A DNA stretch of 64,000 nucleotides from Galdieria sulphuraria (taxonomy: Eukaryota > Rhodophyta > Bangiophyceae > Galdieriales > Galdieriaceae). The notes under the pieces were generated by a model. That model ran no database searches. It saw only the letters and a program-made list of their open reading frames with translations, and was not told where the DNA came from. Positions 9,982 to 19,577 of the stretch are shown here, piece after piece; positions within the stretch are counted from its first letter, which is position 1; every line of letters begins with the position of its first letter. Both the position numbers and the translations under genes were made by a program. Location of the stretch: positions 27,854-91,853 of the forward strand of contig NW_005178417.1 in NCBI RefSeq assembly GCF_000341285.1. The letters run 5' to 3'.

Positions 9982-10976
9982 ATGTTTGTTTTGAACATTT
10001 TTTCAACGACTCACAAACAAAGAGGACTTAACCGTGCTTCTTGTCCTCCACTCGGCAACTACAGCAATAACCATACTTTAGCTTATAGAGTCAAGTGTAT
10101 TTCTGAAGAAACTCGGGATTCCAATTCTCTTGTCAGTTCCTTGAATAGAAAGTTGTGGAAAACCTCCGTTGCAGGAAGTGATATTCCTATGATTTATTCT
10201 CCTTTTTTAGAAGATATGCAGAATACTTTATTTGCTTCTTTTGAAACGGTTGAAGACTATCCTTTGTCAGAGTTTTTGGCAAGTGCTCAAAGCAGCAAGA
10301 AGGTAAGAAATCCACTTGGGGTCCGTTTCTGTAGTTGCTTCTAGCTGTTTACTATTAGCCAGCTCGAATAGAATCTTGGTGCTATCAGTGTCCAAAGTTT
10401 CGAAAAATACGTTTAACTTATTTGGATGCAGGAGTTGCTGCTCAAGTGTTTAATGCAGTATGGTATCCAATATCGAGTTTAGAACTTCCTATACTGGGGG
10501 TAGACTTTCTATCGTTTGGGGGCAAAAATGTCTTGTGTGTTATGGACTTTCAACCTTTGATGAATGATCAGTATTATCTTGATAAATATATACAGCCACT
10601 TCATCCCATTCGAGAAAGATATGCAGATCTTGCTGGAAGAATGTCGAGTCGTTTTTATGATGAAAATCGGTTTTTTTCAAAGGAGTTGTTGTTTGGTAGA
10701 TTTGATTCCACGAAACCTATCTACGAAAGACTGTTTCCTGCCTTTCGAGAATATTTAGACTTGTATATCACACTTGCAAAACAAACAGTTGAAGATGACA
10801 AGTCTCGATCAATCATTTGGCAATTACAATGTGAATATGATCGATATTCAGCAGAGAAGGATCCTGCTATGAGCTTGTTTCGATCTTACTTTGGAAGTAC
10901 TTGGGCACATCGCTTTGTTTATGAATTTCTGTTTGAAAACAGTCGTTATGAGAGCAGTCTAGATAATAAGACTTGA
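9982..10976 (+). CDS. pebA: 15,16-dihydrobiliverdin:ferredoxin oxidoreductase (PebA type bilin reductase)
   Basis: Reduces biliverdin IXalpha to 15,16-dihydrobiliverdin with ferredoxin, the first committed step of phycobilin synthesis in red algal plastids. Exons 9982-10302 and 10359-10976 (56 nt intron) give 312 residues. The fold signature of ferredoxin-dependent bilin reductases is clear: RIESWCYQCPKFRKIR, YLDAGVAAQVFNAVWYP, LPILGVDFLSFG, VMDFQPL, and a C-terminal DPAMSLFRSYFGSTWAHRF ... EFLF. The pairing of LGVDFLSFG with LCVMDFQPLMNDQYYLDKYI favours PebA over PebB, PcyA or HY2. The N-terminal 60 or so residues are Ser/Asn/Arg-rich and plausible as a plastid transit peptide. Confidence 0.9.
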
Positions 10977-11018
10977 ATATCTTATAAATAGTTTTATTGT
11001 TTACTGGTTGAGTATTTC

Positions 11019-11573
11019 TTAGTTATCCTCCTGCCTATTCCAATGATTATACAAATCATGTTCATTGTCTACATCACATTCTGATACTCGAGAATAGTTT
11101 ATACTCTTTGACTGTTCTTCTTTATGATAATCATGCTTGTTTTCTATTCCTAAACTAGTTTGCTCCTGTAGAAGCAACTCTTCACTAATTTCTGCCTCCT
11201 CGCACTCACAATTTGTAACACAACTCCCAAATAAACTAGAAACATAAGATACTCCGAGGTCTGTTGTTTTAGGAACATTTTTAGTGGTAGGTGAACAAGT
11301 AGAAGAAGAAAGGGAACAAGGCAAACCATCATAATAGTCCATCCTTTGGCTAGGCATGTCCAAATATTTTTCAGCAAAAGCTAAAAAGCTATATCCAGTT
11401 ACTGAATGCTGACTCCCAGTTGCATCTGAAAGGTTATTAAGAGACCCACTTTTTTCCAAATCCACAGGAGTCCCTTTTAGAGACAAAGAAAACGTATTAG
11501 GTGATAATACTGTAGAGAGGTATATATCGGAGTACTCTATATCTACTATTCCATTGGATATAATATCCTCCAT
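11019..11573 (-). CDS. Hypothetical Ser-rich acidic protein (5' end uncertain)
   Basis: Open frame from the first in-frame ATG at 11573 gives 184 residues; the frame stays open to 11627 without an ATG, so a 5' exon may exist. One possibility is an ATG near 11803 (MDRKKRRNHTSLS) splicing at a GTGAGT donor to the AG before 11607, which keeps frame but needs an unusually long intron of about 150 nt. The protein is rich in Ser, Thr, Glu and Asp, has a Cys cluster (SCVTNCECEE) and an acidic tail. No known domain is visible. Frame length and composition are the only evidence. Confidence 0.4.
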   Translation of the reverse strand: MEDIISNGIVDIEYSDIYLSTVLSPNTFSLSLKGTPVDLEKSGSLNNLSDATGSQHSVTGYSFLAFAEKYLDMPSQRMDYYDGLPCSLSSSTCSPTTKNVPKTTDLGVSYVSSLFGSCVTNCECEEAEISEELLLQEQTSLGIENKHDYHKEEQSKSINYSRVSECDVDNEHDLYNHWNRQEDN

Positions 11574-11908
11574 ATATACACTTTTTGTATTACAGACCCT
11601 CTTCACTTCCTCGAAAAAATATCCCAAAAGCAGCTCATCACATTTTTGACGAAAATGGAACGGAAATCACAACGTGTCTCGATCACAACACGTCATCTTC
11701 GTCACTCATTTTTTCTCATCCAAAAAGTGACCGGGACACGCTCTCCGTGGCTGCTACTCACCGAGAGACTTGTGTGATTCCTCCTCTTCTTCCGATCCAT
11801 TGCTTGAATACGGAATCAAACCTAATAAAGATCTAATGAATATCATTTGAATTCACAACTAAAATGTATTTACTTGGTAAAATACAAGACTCAGCTGACT
11901 CAACCCTA

Positions 11909-12475
11909 TCATAGAAACAATATCAGTATACAAAAGTAAATAAAAAAACACTCGCACTTGGCTCGTTTCTCTTTCGTTTTCAAATATCTTGGTAGCCTTC
12001 CAAACTTGCGCTTTCCTGCACTTGGCACAGAAATACTTTTGCTAAAACCGAAGTCCGTATCCCGTTCTCTCGTTACCTGTTCTTGTGCAGTTAATAATAC
12101 CGTGTTGTGACGTCGTTCCTTAAACTTTTCCACTTGTTCATCTAGTGAACGAAAACTCTCCTCCTTTTTCTTCTTTAACTGATCCAAAAACTCGATGTCT
12201 TCATCTTCTAAAACTACAGGTGCTTTTATGGAACCAGGTGTCTCTTCCCAGTCACTATTTTCGTCTTGTTCACGTTGTCTTCTCAACTGTTCATAAAAAG
12301 ACTTGTCTTCCTTTTCACTATTCTTGGAAAAATAGGGTGCCCTTTTTTGACTAGGAACTCTTTCATAGTGGTCACTTTGTTCTTTTCTGATAGAAGAAGA
12401 AGGGTTGGGAAACACTTGGTCTACTGAACGTGATATCGGAGCTTGGCGATGAGACCGACGACTATCCATTCTCAT
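11909..12475 (-). CDS. PSME3-interacting protein homologue (FAM192A/NIP30 domain)
   Basis: Nuclear protein related to PSME3IP1 (FAM192A, NIP30), which in animals binds the PA28-gamma proteasome activator. The first in-frame ATG (12475) gives 188 residues. The conserved block is at about 60-135: KSFYEQLRRQREQ, then LEDEDIEFLDQLKKKKEES, and DEQVEKFKERRHN, matching the family pattern of SLYERLQEQ, LDEDETNFLDEV and a basic ELKEYRNN helix. The N-terminus is Ser/Arg-rich. The last dozen residues are hydrophobic (FFIYFCILILF), unlike the family's Lys/Arg-rich tail, so a missed intron near 11950 is likely and the true C-terminus is uncertain. Confidence 0.75.
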   Translation of the reverse strand: MRMDSRRSHRQAPISRSVDQVFPNPSSSIRKEQSDHYERVPSQKRAPYFSKNSEKEDKSFYEQLRRQREQDENSDWEETPGSIKAPVVLEDEDIEFLDQLKKKKEESFRSLDEQVEKFKERRHNTVLLTAQEQVTRERDTDFGFSKSISVPSAGKRKFGRLPRYLKTKEKRAKCECFFIYFCILILFL

Positions 12476-12825
12476 TCCTTCGTAATATAATAAACACAAA
12501 TATCGAAAGATGATTTATAAAGCTATTTGTTTTGGAATAAGAAAAAAAGGAGTATAGCGAACTTTACGTTTAAAATTTTCAGACACTTTACAAATAAAAC
12601 CGTCGAATGTAACGAAGAAAACCTTCTATGCCAGATTCCACTTTGCTGTAGAAATCGGGATAGCGAACTTTCTCGTCTATATTATTACTATTGGCGCTCT
12701 CAGGAGTTCTAAACAAACTGCAGTATATCGTTTAGAGAACGAGACAGCGCCAAAACATAACCGTTCAGTGGAACCAACTCCATCAACAACATGGTTAGTT
12801 TTATTCAACAAATGTGAAAATACAT
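12476..12825. other. Intergenic, nothing recognised
   Basis: Spacer between two minus-strand genes, presumably the promoter of the PSME3IP1-like gene plus the 3' UTR region of the GH30 gene. Only short overlapping frames are present. Confidence 0.45.
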
Positions 12826-14196
12826 TTAAGATACTACAATAGTGGTAACTGAGTTGTTTGCCATCGACAAAGATAATCGTCGTTGCAACGGCCATCGTTG
12901 ATAAAATCCAATTCTTTCCATATTCTCATGTGAACTCGTTCGATAAACGGAAATTTGTGCAAAACTTTCTCTATCAAAATCCTTGAAACAAAGATGATAT
13001 GTGTTCGACTGTCTCTGTACATGAACTAAAACAATTTTGGCTTCATCTGGTGACCGAAATGCCACGGTCGTATCATCATCTATATCAATCTGCTGAAAGC
13101 CTGGACGAATAAACTTGCTAAACTGTAACATGATATAAAACTTCTTTTGAATAGTGAAAGAATCATTTCCAGTCGGTTGATTAAGATTACAAACTAAAAA
13201 CCCCCAATGAGGAGCAGAAGAATCCTCCACAGCTTGCCAATATATCCAAGCATTTGCATGAAGCTCCTTCAAATCAGAGATTATTGTCTGTGCAAGACTT
13301 ATGCCAGAACCATCATTATCTCCATATTCTGAAACCCATAACAATTTACGTCTTTTGGAACACATATCCAACAGATTCCTACGTCCCTTTGCATTGTAAG
13401 TGTGCGTATTGATACGATTCAGTTGTGATAGCGTTTGTGACGAATAACTATTCACAAGCCTTTTAGCCTCTTCTACACTGTAAGTATCTGGCGCGGCAAT
13501 ACAATAGCCCAAGTTCCATTTTCGAATCTGATGATAGAGACTGTCTATTACTTTCTCTTGCAAACGACAGTCAAAATAGCAACCTTCTTGTCTTCCTCCA
13601 AGTTTCCACCAACTAGACAGAGGTTCATTGAATGGTTCTATACTTTCACATTGGATATGACAACTATTCTCTATTAGTTGAGTACTTCTACACAGATATT
13701 CTGCAAAATTGTCCACTTGGTTCTCGACCAAGTTGTTTTCCGATGACATTCTTGCTCCTGTTACACTACCACTCTTCGTCATAAAATAGGGAGGGGAATT
13801 GGAAAATACTTCCAACTTGTCAACTCCTCTTTTCACAGCTGCTTGAAGAAACCACAACTGGCCGGCATCTTGTTCAAGTGAAAGAGAACTAACTTGATTG
13901 GCACTTGTATATAGACCAGGGATACAAGCTCTCGGTTCAAGTGTCACACGAATATTGGGATTCTCTCCTCCACCGATATTATAACGAACAATATTCAAAC
14001 CCAAACCTTGTTGGACGTCAAAGAGAAGGTCTGCAATTTGTTCCTTGTATTCTGTAGGTCCCTTGCCAACCACATTAGCAAACCAAGCCAGAGAAGTTCC
14101 CCAACCTTCAAAAGTACCTACAACTGATGCTTGTCTGGAAATTTCCAAGTCTTTCAAAGGCTCGCTAAATAGCTTGGATATAAGTTCTATCATCAT
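12826..14196 (-). CDS. Glycoside hydrolase family 30, endo-beta-1,6-galactanase-like
   Basis: Retaining (beta/alpha)8 glycosidase. The first in-frame ATG at 14196 gives 456 residues in one exon. Family marks are EGWGTSLAWFANVVG near the N-terminus, LGLNIVRYNIGGG, FSNSPPYFM, the acid/base motif IEPFNEP (Glu near 190), INTHTY and the nucleophile motif LLWVSEYGDNDGSG (Glu near 289), then WIYWQAVED. This arrangement is that of the GH30 branch containing fungal and bacterial endo-beta-1,6-galactanases. A C-terminal beta-sandwich part follows. No signal peptide is visible, so either the enzyme is intracellular or a 5' exon is missed. The exact sugar is not decided by the sequence. Confidence 0.85.
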   Translation of the reverse strand: MMIELISKLFSEPLKDLEISRQASVVGTFEGWGTSLAWFANVVGKGPTEYKEQIADLLFDVQQGLGLNIVRYNIGGGENPNIRVTLEPRACIPGLYTSANQVSSLSLEQDAGQLWFLQAAVKRGVDKLEVFSNSPPYFMTKSGSVTGARMSSENNLVENQVDNFAEYLCRSTQLIENSCHIQCESIEPFNEPLSSWWKLGGRQEGCYFDCRLQEKVIDSLYHQIRKWNLGYCIAAPDTYSVEEAKRLVNSYSSQTLSQLNRINTHTYNAKGRRNLLDMCSKRRKLLWVSEYGDNDGSGISLAQTIISDLKELHANAWIYWQAVEDSSAPHWGFLVCNLNQPTGNDSFTIQKKFYIMLQFSKFIRPGFQQIDIDDDTTVAFRSPDEAKIVLVHVQRQSNTYHLCFKDFDRESFAQISVYRTSSHENMERIGFYQRWPLQRRLSLSMANNSVTTIVVS

Positions 14197-14251
14197 CAAT
14201 GCCAATCCTCAAACCAATTTCATTTTCTTAAAGAATTCTTTTTTCTACGCA

Positions 14252-14263
14252 AATTGGCGCCAT
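14252..14263. promoter_or_regulatory. GGCGCC-centred element at thiolase start
   Basis: AATTGGCGCCAT abuts the thiolase start codon in the 67 bp GH30/thiolase divergent spacer. The identical 12-mer occurs at the start of the gamma-tubulin complex gene. It is weaker as an E2F match (ATTGGCGC) than the site at 6058. Confidence 0.35.
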
Positions 14264-15571
14264 ATGAAAACACTAGATATACCAAAAGGACGTAGTGCTG
14301 TCATAGTCAGCGCTGTGAGAACCCCAATAGGTGCTATGGGAGGTGTGCTTTCTAGCGTGCCTGCAACACAACTAGGTGCTATAGCCATAAAAGGTAACGG
14401 ATTTGAAGAGCAATTTTGTGATATCTGAAAGCGTTCGTAGGAGCTTTAGAAGCAGCAAAAGTTGAAGCATCCTTGGTTGAATATTGTTATATGGGAAATG
14501 TTTGCCATGCTGGTTTAGGCCAGGCACCTGCACGTCAAGCAGCTTTGGAAGCAGGGCTGTCTCCTTCTTGTTGTTGTATGACGTTGAACAAAGTGTGTGC
14601 TTCAGGTTCTCGTGCCATCGCGTTAGCAGTACAAGACATATGGCTGGGAATTGCAGATGTTGTTGTGGCTGGTGGCTTTGAAAATATGTCAATGATTCCT
14701 TATTATCTGCCAAAAGGTATTTCTCTTTGTAACCTTTGCCCATTCACCTGAATCTCTGTTTCTTTATGTAGCGCGTTTTGGGTATCGTATGGGAAATGGG
14801 GAGCTTGTAGATGGTATGATCAAAGACGGACTATGGGATCCATATGGGGATAAGCATATGGGTAATTTTGCAGAACTCTGTGCAAAGACCTACAACTTTA
14901 CTCGCGAAGACCAAGACCATTTTGCCATCTCTAGTTATAAGAGAGCTCATGAGGCCAATGAAAGTGGATTCGTGAAAGACGAGATTATAGGAGTTCCAAT
15001 TGAAGATAAGAGGAAGGGAACGCAGTTTGTGCTCGATGACGAAGAGTATACCAAAGTTCAGTACGATAAAGTTCCCAGTTTACGTCCGGTCTTCCAAAAT
15101 GATGGAACCGTAACAGCTGCTAACGCCTCATCTATTAGTGATGGAGCTGCAGCTGTTGTAGTGATGTCAGAAGAAAAGGCGAATGAGTTGGGAGTTAAGA
15201 TAATTGCTAGAATTTTGGGTTTTGGTGATGCTGAGCGTCCTCCAGAAGAGTTTACTGTCGCACCGTCGCTGGCGATTCCCAAGGCCTTGAAACATGCAGG
15301 CGGTATCCGTATAGAGGACGTTGACTTGTTTGAGATCAATGAGGCTTTTTCGGTTGTAGCATTAGCAAATATGAAGATATTAGGCCTGGACCCTGCCAAA
15401 GTGAATGTATTTGGAGGTGCTGTAGCTTTAGGACACCCACTCGGCTGCAGTGGTGCTCGAATAGTTGTAACTTTGTTAAATGCACTAAAGCATCGAAAAG
15501 GAAAGATTGGTGTTTCGGCTATTTGTAATGGTGGTGGTGGTGCTTCTGCTTTGGTTTTTCAAATGGAATAA
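14264..15571 (+). CDS. Acetyl-CoA C-acetyltransferase (thiolase)
   Basis: Condenses two acetyl-CoA to acetoacetyl-CoA, or runs in reverse. Exons 14264-14393, 14432-14716 and 14772-15571 (introns 38 and 55 nt) give 404 residues. Visible marks are IVSAVRTPIGAMGG at the start, the nucleophile segment TLNKVCASGSRA (catalytic Cys), the biosynthetic-type segment RFGYRMGNGELVDGMI, the conserved NEAF, GHPLGCSGAR (catalytic His) and the C-terminal ICNGGGGASALV (second Cys). No transit peptide is visible, and the last residues (FQME) are not a peroxisomal signal, so a cytosolic location is likely but unproven. The first intron, 38 nt, is among the shortest here. Confidence 0.95.
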
Positions 15572-15628
15572 AATAGATTTTTCATTTCGAAGACGACTCG
15601 TTGCGAATAATCCTAAGAAATATTCAAT

Positions 15629-16159
15629 ATGGTGGTACGTAACAAATTGGCTCACTTTGGAAATATGTTTAGTTTTTTGAAAAGTTACCCTTGTCTTTAT
15701 TGAAAGCTGCACAAGGTCAGCCAGTGGTTAGTTCTGTTGAGAAGTTACCTTTGTCTTTTACTAACTTATCTACCCCAAGTTGGTTGAACTGAAGAGTGGC
15801 GACACGTACAATGGTCACTTGGTGAATATTGACTCATGGATGAACTTGAACTTGAGAGAAGTAGTATGGACTTCACGAGAAGGTGATCGCTTTTGGAAAA
15901 TTGCCGAAATTTATGTACGAGGAAATACTGTCAAGTAGGTACTTTTTCGTCAACAACCTGTTCTGTTTTTGACAAGGAAAAAGGTATTTGAGAGTTCCTG
16001 AAGAAATTGTGGATACCTTGACTGATCAACAAAGTCAAACTACTGATAAATCTTCCTCTTTTCCAAAGAATAGGAGACCTGGTTCAAGAGGTAACAAAGT
16101 TTTTAGAAGAAAGCTACTAAACAATTCTGCTCTTAGGAAAACGACGTTGGGGTTCATAA
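15629..16159 (+). CDS. LSM4: U6 snRNA-associated Sm-like protein LSm4
   Basis: Ring subunit of the Lsm2-8 (U6 snRNP) and Lsm1-7 (mRNA decay) complexes. Five small exons reconstruct 114 residues: 15629-15634, 15673-15726, 15780-15934, 15984-16090 and 16137-16159. The Sm1 motif reads [20 protein letters not shown] and continues with [19 protein letters not shown]; the Sm2 motif is [19 protein letters not shown]. The tail is short and basic ([14 protein letters not shown]), lacking the long RG repeats of animal LSm4. The first coding exon has only two codons (Met-Val) followed by a 38 nt intron. It lies convergent with PRP38, another spliceosome gene, 76 bp away. Confidence 0.9.
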
Positions 16160-16235
16160 CTTGAAACGAAAATGAATAACGGTTGAAGCTTTCTTGTATG
16201 AAAATAAATAGATATGAAAAAACGGGATGTTTTCA

Positions 16236-17072
16236 TCACTTGAGTGGTTGCAAACCAAGTTCTTTGCGAAGTCGATTCCACTCTGCTAAAGACCTAGCTT
16301 CTTCCGAAGATTCTTCCAACTTGCGTTGTATTTCTTGCTCCATAAGATTACGACCCTTGGTGCGGTTACTCGCCTGAACCAGTAGGTCTCTGAAACGCAA
16401 AGACCGATAAACTTTTGGCTCTGTCGGTTGCCGGCTTTCTTCCCGTGGTTCGTTTTCTGAGTATAACCTTTGCTTCTCTATAGCTGGGTCGGTTTGTTGC
16501 AATTCTTCTTCCAGTTCTTGTTCCAGTTTACTCTTCCTTGGTGCAAGCAGTCTATCTTCCATGAGGACGTTTCGATTGGGCAATCGAGGCAATTTTATAT
16601 CACATACGTCTTCTTTTTGAAGCAGTTCGTCAATACATTCGTCAACGTGAATGAGTTCATATTTATTTTCTCTCCTAATTCGAAGTTTTCTAAAGTCTTC
16701 ATACAGTGGTTCCAACCAACGGTACACGTCCGTTCCGTTTCCCACAAGTCTCCAATAGAAAGCTGCCAAAGCAGTTAGATATTTGAATTTCTTTTGTTGC
16801 AAATATTGGTGAATGATTTCCTTATCAGGACTTAGTTGTAAAAGTTTCAAGATGAGACAGATAAAGGGTGTGGGTTTCTTCAGTGGACCGTACAACCCAC
16901 CCACATAAGTTAGTTCTGCAGCCTTATCTACCAATGTTTCTGCAGTCAAACCAAAGCATTCTGCTTTCCAATAAGCGCATTGGTATATTTTTTCTCTTGT
17001 TATTTTATCTATCAAGAACTGTGGATCGAAACCGTGTGCATGAATAGCCAACGGATCCGTACGATTGGCCAT
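16236..17072 (-). CDS. PRP38: Pre-mRNA-splicing factor PRP38
   Basis: Component of the U4/U6.U5 tri-snRNP and precatalytic spliceosome. The start is placed at the ATG of MANRTDPLAIHAHG (17072), where homology begins, giving 278 residues; the frame extends 50 codons upstream but that part is unrelated. The PRP38 domain covers most of the protein: QFLIDKITREKIYQCAYWK, ECFGLTAETLVDKA, LTYVGGLYGPLKKPTPFICL and LEPLYEDFRKLR, then VDECIDELL, DIKLPRLPNR. A charged Glu/Gln tail ends with an Arg-rich stretch. Its start faces the RPL3 start across a 148 bp divergent promoter. Confidence 0.93.
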   Translation of the reverse strand: MANRTDPLAIHAHGFDPQFLIDKITREKIYQCAYWKAECFGLTAETLVDKAAELTYVGGLYGPLKKPTPFICLILKLLQLSPDKEIIHQYLQQKKFKYLTALAAFYWRLVGNGTDVYRWLEPLYEDFRKLRIRRENKYELIHVDECIDELLQKEDVCDIKLPRLPNRNVLMEDRLLAPRKSKLEQELEEELQQTDPAIEKQRLYSENEPREESRQPTEPKVYRSLRFRDLLVQASNRTKGRNLMEQEIQRKLEESSEEARSLAEWNRLRKELGLQPLK

Positions 17073-17220
17073 ATCACCCAAAAGAGAAACAATTTCATAT
17101 GAAAAAAGGGAAAACGCATTTGCGTCGTCGTCGATTGAAGGGAGTGCAAAAGTCCCTTTGGCATTCCATAGTCCGTACAACTTGTAGTTTATAGCACAGT
17201 ATTCTGATAGAGAGTAGGTC

Positions 17221-18440
17221 ATGTCGCACAGAAAATTTGAGAGACCAAGACACGGATCTTTGGGTTTCCTTCCGAGAAAGAGGGCTAGGAGACAACGTGG
17301 ACGGATAAAGGCATTTCCAAAAGATGACTCATCAAAGCCTTGCCACCTGACTGGGTTTCTAAGTTATAAAGCTGGGATGACCCATGTTGTTCGTGATGTA
17401 GATAAGCCTGGCAGCAAACTTCACAAAAAGGAAGTGGTTGAAGCTGTTACTATTCTTGAAGCACCTCCTATGGTCGTCGTCGGTATCGTTGGATATATTG
17501 AAACTCCAAGGGGACTTCGATCCTTGAAAACAGTATGGGCAGAACACTTGAGCGATGAGTGCAAACGTCGTTTTTACAAGAATTGGTATAAGAGTAAAAA
17601 GAAGGCTTTCACTAAATATGCAAAGGTCAAATACGAGCAAGGTGGAGAAGCCATCAAGAGAGATTTGGAGAAAATGAAGAAATATTGTTCAGTTATTCGT
17701 GTTCTCGTGCATACACAAATGAGAAAATTGAATATCGGACAAAAGAAAGCACATATTGCAGAAATTCAAGTTAATGGTGAGTAAAATGAACCCTTGTCGA
17801 TCAGGAATAGTTTTTGAAAAGTGTTCAAGGTGGAACGGTGGCAGAAAAGGTAGACTTTGCGACAGGGTTGTTTGAGAAGACTGTTTCAGTTGACCAAGTC
17901 TTCTCCAAGGACGAAATGATTGACGCTATTGGAGTTACAAAGGGCAAAGGTTTTGAAGGAGTTATTCATCGTTGGGGAGTTACGAGACTTCCTAGAAAGA
18001 CGCATCGTGGTTTGCGCAAAGTGGCTTGTATTGGTGCATGGCATCCTGCACGAATTCAGTTCTCAGTTCCTAGAGCAGGACAAAATGGATATCATCATCG
18101 AACACAGATGAATCTGAAGATATACCGCATAGCAAAAGGAAACAACTTGAAAAGTGGGAGTACTGAGTTTGATTTGACCGAAAAGGCGATTACTCCGATA
18201 GGCGGATTCCCTCATTATGGTATAGTGAATGAAGACTTTCTAATGGTTAGGGGTTCTGTTTTAGGACCAAGAAAGCGCGTTATTACTCTGCGAAAGTCGT
18301 TGTATACACAGACTAGTCGATATGCTCAAGAAGAAATCAATCTCAAGTTTATCGATACTTCAAGCAAATTTGGACATGGACGATTCCAAACTCATCAAGA
18401 GAAACAGCGCTTTTTAGGTAGTTTGAAACCTCGCGTATGA
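17221..18440 (+). CDS. RPL3: 60S ribosomal protein L3 (uL3)
   Basis: Core large-subunit protein near the peptidyl transferase centre. Exons 17221-17776 and 17830-18440 (53 nt intron, phase 1) give 388 residues, close to the usual 390 to 403. Diagnostic stretches are [36 protein letters not shown], the W-finger region [44 protein letters not shown] and [10 protein letters not shown]. The histidine hydroxylated in other eukaryotes is within the WHP/YHH region and is present. The start is the conserved MSHRKF. Confidence 0.97.
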
Positions 18441-18638
18441 CGCATAAAGGAAAGACTGCTCAGTTTCGACACAAGTGTTTCTATTTATTTACTAGCAACA
18501 CAATAGCCGATACAGCTACTGTGTAAAAGAAACAAACAAACAGAGAAACCAAATAAGGAGCCGACTGAAGCATATTTCCAGACTCCTTAGCAGAACCAAC
18601 ATACTACACAACACAAACCAGCAACACAACTCATTCTC

Positions 18639-19076
18639 TTAGTATGCGTGTTCATGTTCTATGACTTTATCCAAATATTTCTGTAGAAAAGCGTTTCCCA
18701 CTAGAGAAGCGTATTCTCGAGCAACTTCCAAGGATAGAAACATTTTCTTCTCCGTATGCGTCATATAATAGAAATAGTCTTTGTTCTCTTCATAATAGTT
18801 TCTAAAGAATTTTGGGTCGTGCAGCTTTGACTTTTCTTTCAGGCTCTCTTTGAACATGAGTGCTCTCAAGTCGTCTGCGTCCACCATAGTCACTAGGCTG
18901 CCCTCGACGTCCAGACGAATGCCGTTCAGTCGAAGAGCGTAACCGTCTGCTGATATTTTTATACCTTTATTCTGTTCTTTTTGACTAGGCATTCTGCAAC
19001 CACCAACAATGCGTGCACCTGACAATTGACAAATGGGAAGATAATTATAAAAAGTTTTGGGCAAAGGAAAATCCAT
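18639..19076 (-). CDS. Hypothetical protein
   Basis: The first in-frame ATG at 19076 gives 145 residues; the frame is open to 19103 and a 5' exon is possible. The protein is mixed charged and helical, with ARIVGGCRMPSQ near the start, a Lys-rich linker and an aromatic segment NYYEENKDYFYYMTHTEKK. It ends in VIEHEHAY. I recognise no family. It is convergent with RPL3. Confidence 0.45.
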   Translation of the reverse strand: MDFPLPKTFYNYLPICQLSGARIVGGCRMPSQKEQNKGIKISADGYALRLNGIRLDVEGSLVTMVDADDLRALMFKESLKEKSKLHDPKFFRNYYEENKDYFYYMTHTEKKMFLSLEVAREYASLVGNAFLQKYLDKVIEHEHAY

Positions 19077-19199
19077 GTGAGCTTCGAGTAAGTTCGAATC
19101 CAATCGAATTTAGCTTCTGGAGAAAAGTTACTTCTGGGGACGATGATAATGAGGGTGCGTGTAGAAATAATTAAGAACAACTTTATTTATTTTCACACT

Positions 19200-19577
19200 T
19201 CACCGTTCTTCTCTATACTTGAGCAGAACGCTTCTGGTCGAGAACGTGAATATTTCACCGTATTCAATATATTTTCCTACCTTGTTGCGTTGCATGCAAA
19301 GTCTCAACTCCTGTTCTAGTCGAGAGCAGTCGTCTTGGCCACTTGTCATACATTGCCAAAGAGGAAGACAGTCGCATTCTTTAGAATATTCCTCTTCTCC
19401 TTGCACTTGGTTGTTTGTCTGTGTCACGGGTGTACTTGTTGAGAAAGAGAGAATCTTCCCCAGTCGGATATCCTCCCGTGGCAGCTTACTATATTGCATA
19501 CCACAGAGAACAACAGTTGTACCCAGAACTAAAACTCCCGAAGGATAAACCAAAAGTTTACTTAAAGAGGGCGCCAT
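19200..19577 (-). CDS. Small CHCH-like cysteine-motif protein with N-terminal hydrophobic segment
   Basis: Single exon, 125 residues. A hydrophobic stretch at about 8-27 (LLVYPSGVLVLGTTVVLCG) could be a membrane anchor or mitochondrial presequence. Residues about 67-96 carry the cysteine block CDCLPLWQCMTSGQDDCSRLEQELRLCM, with a clear Cys-x9-Cys in its second helix, as in CHCH proteins imported into the mitochondrial intermembrane space by Mia40 (for example the mS37/MRP10 group). The first Cys pair has non-standard spacing, so membership is tentative. The start codon sits inside a GGCGCC element. Confidence 0.5.
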   Translation of the reverse strand: MAPSLSKLLVYPSGVLVLGTTVVLCGMQYSKLPREDIRLGKILSFSTSTPVTQTNNQVQGEEEYSKECDCLPLWQCMTSGQDDCSRLEQELRLCMQRNKVGKYIEYGEIFTFSTRSVLLKYREER

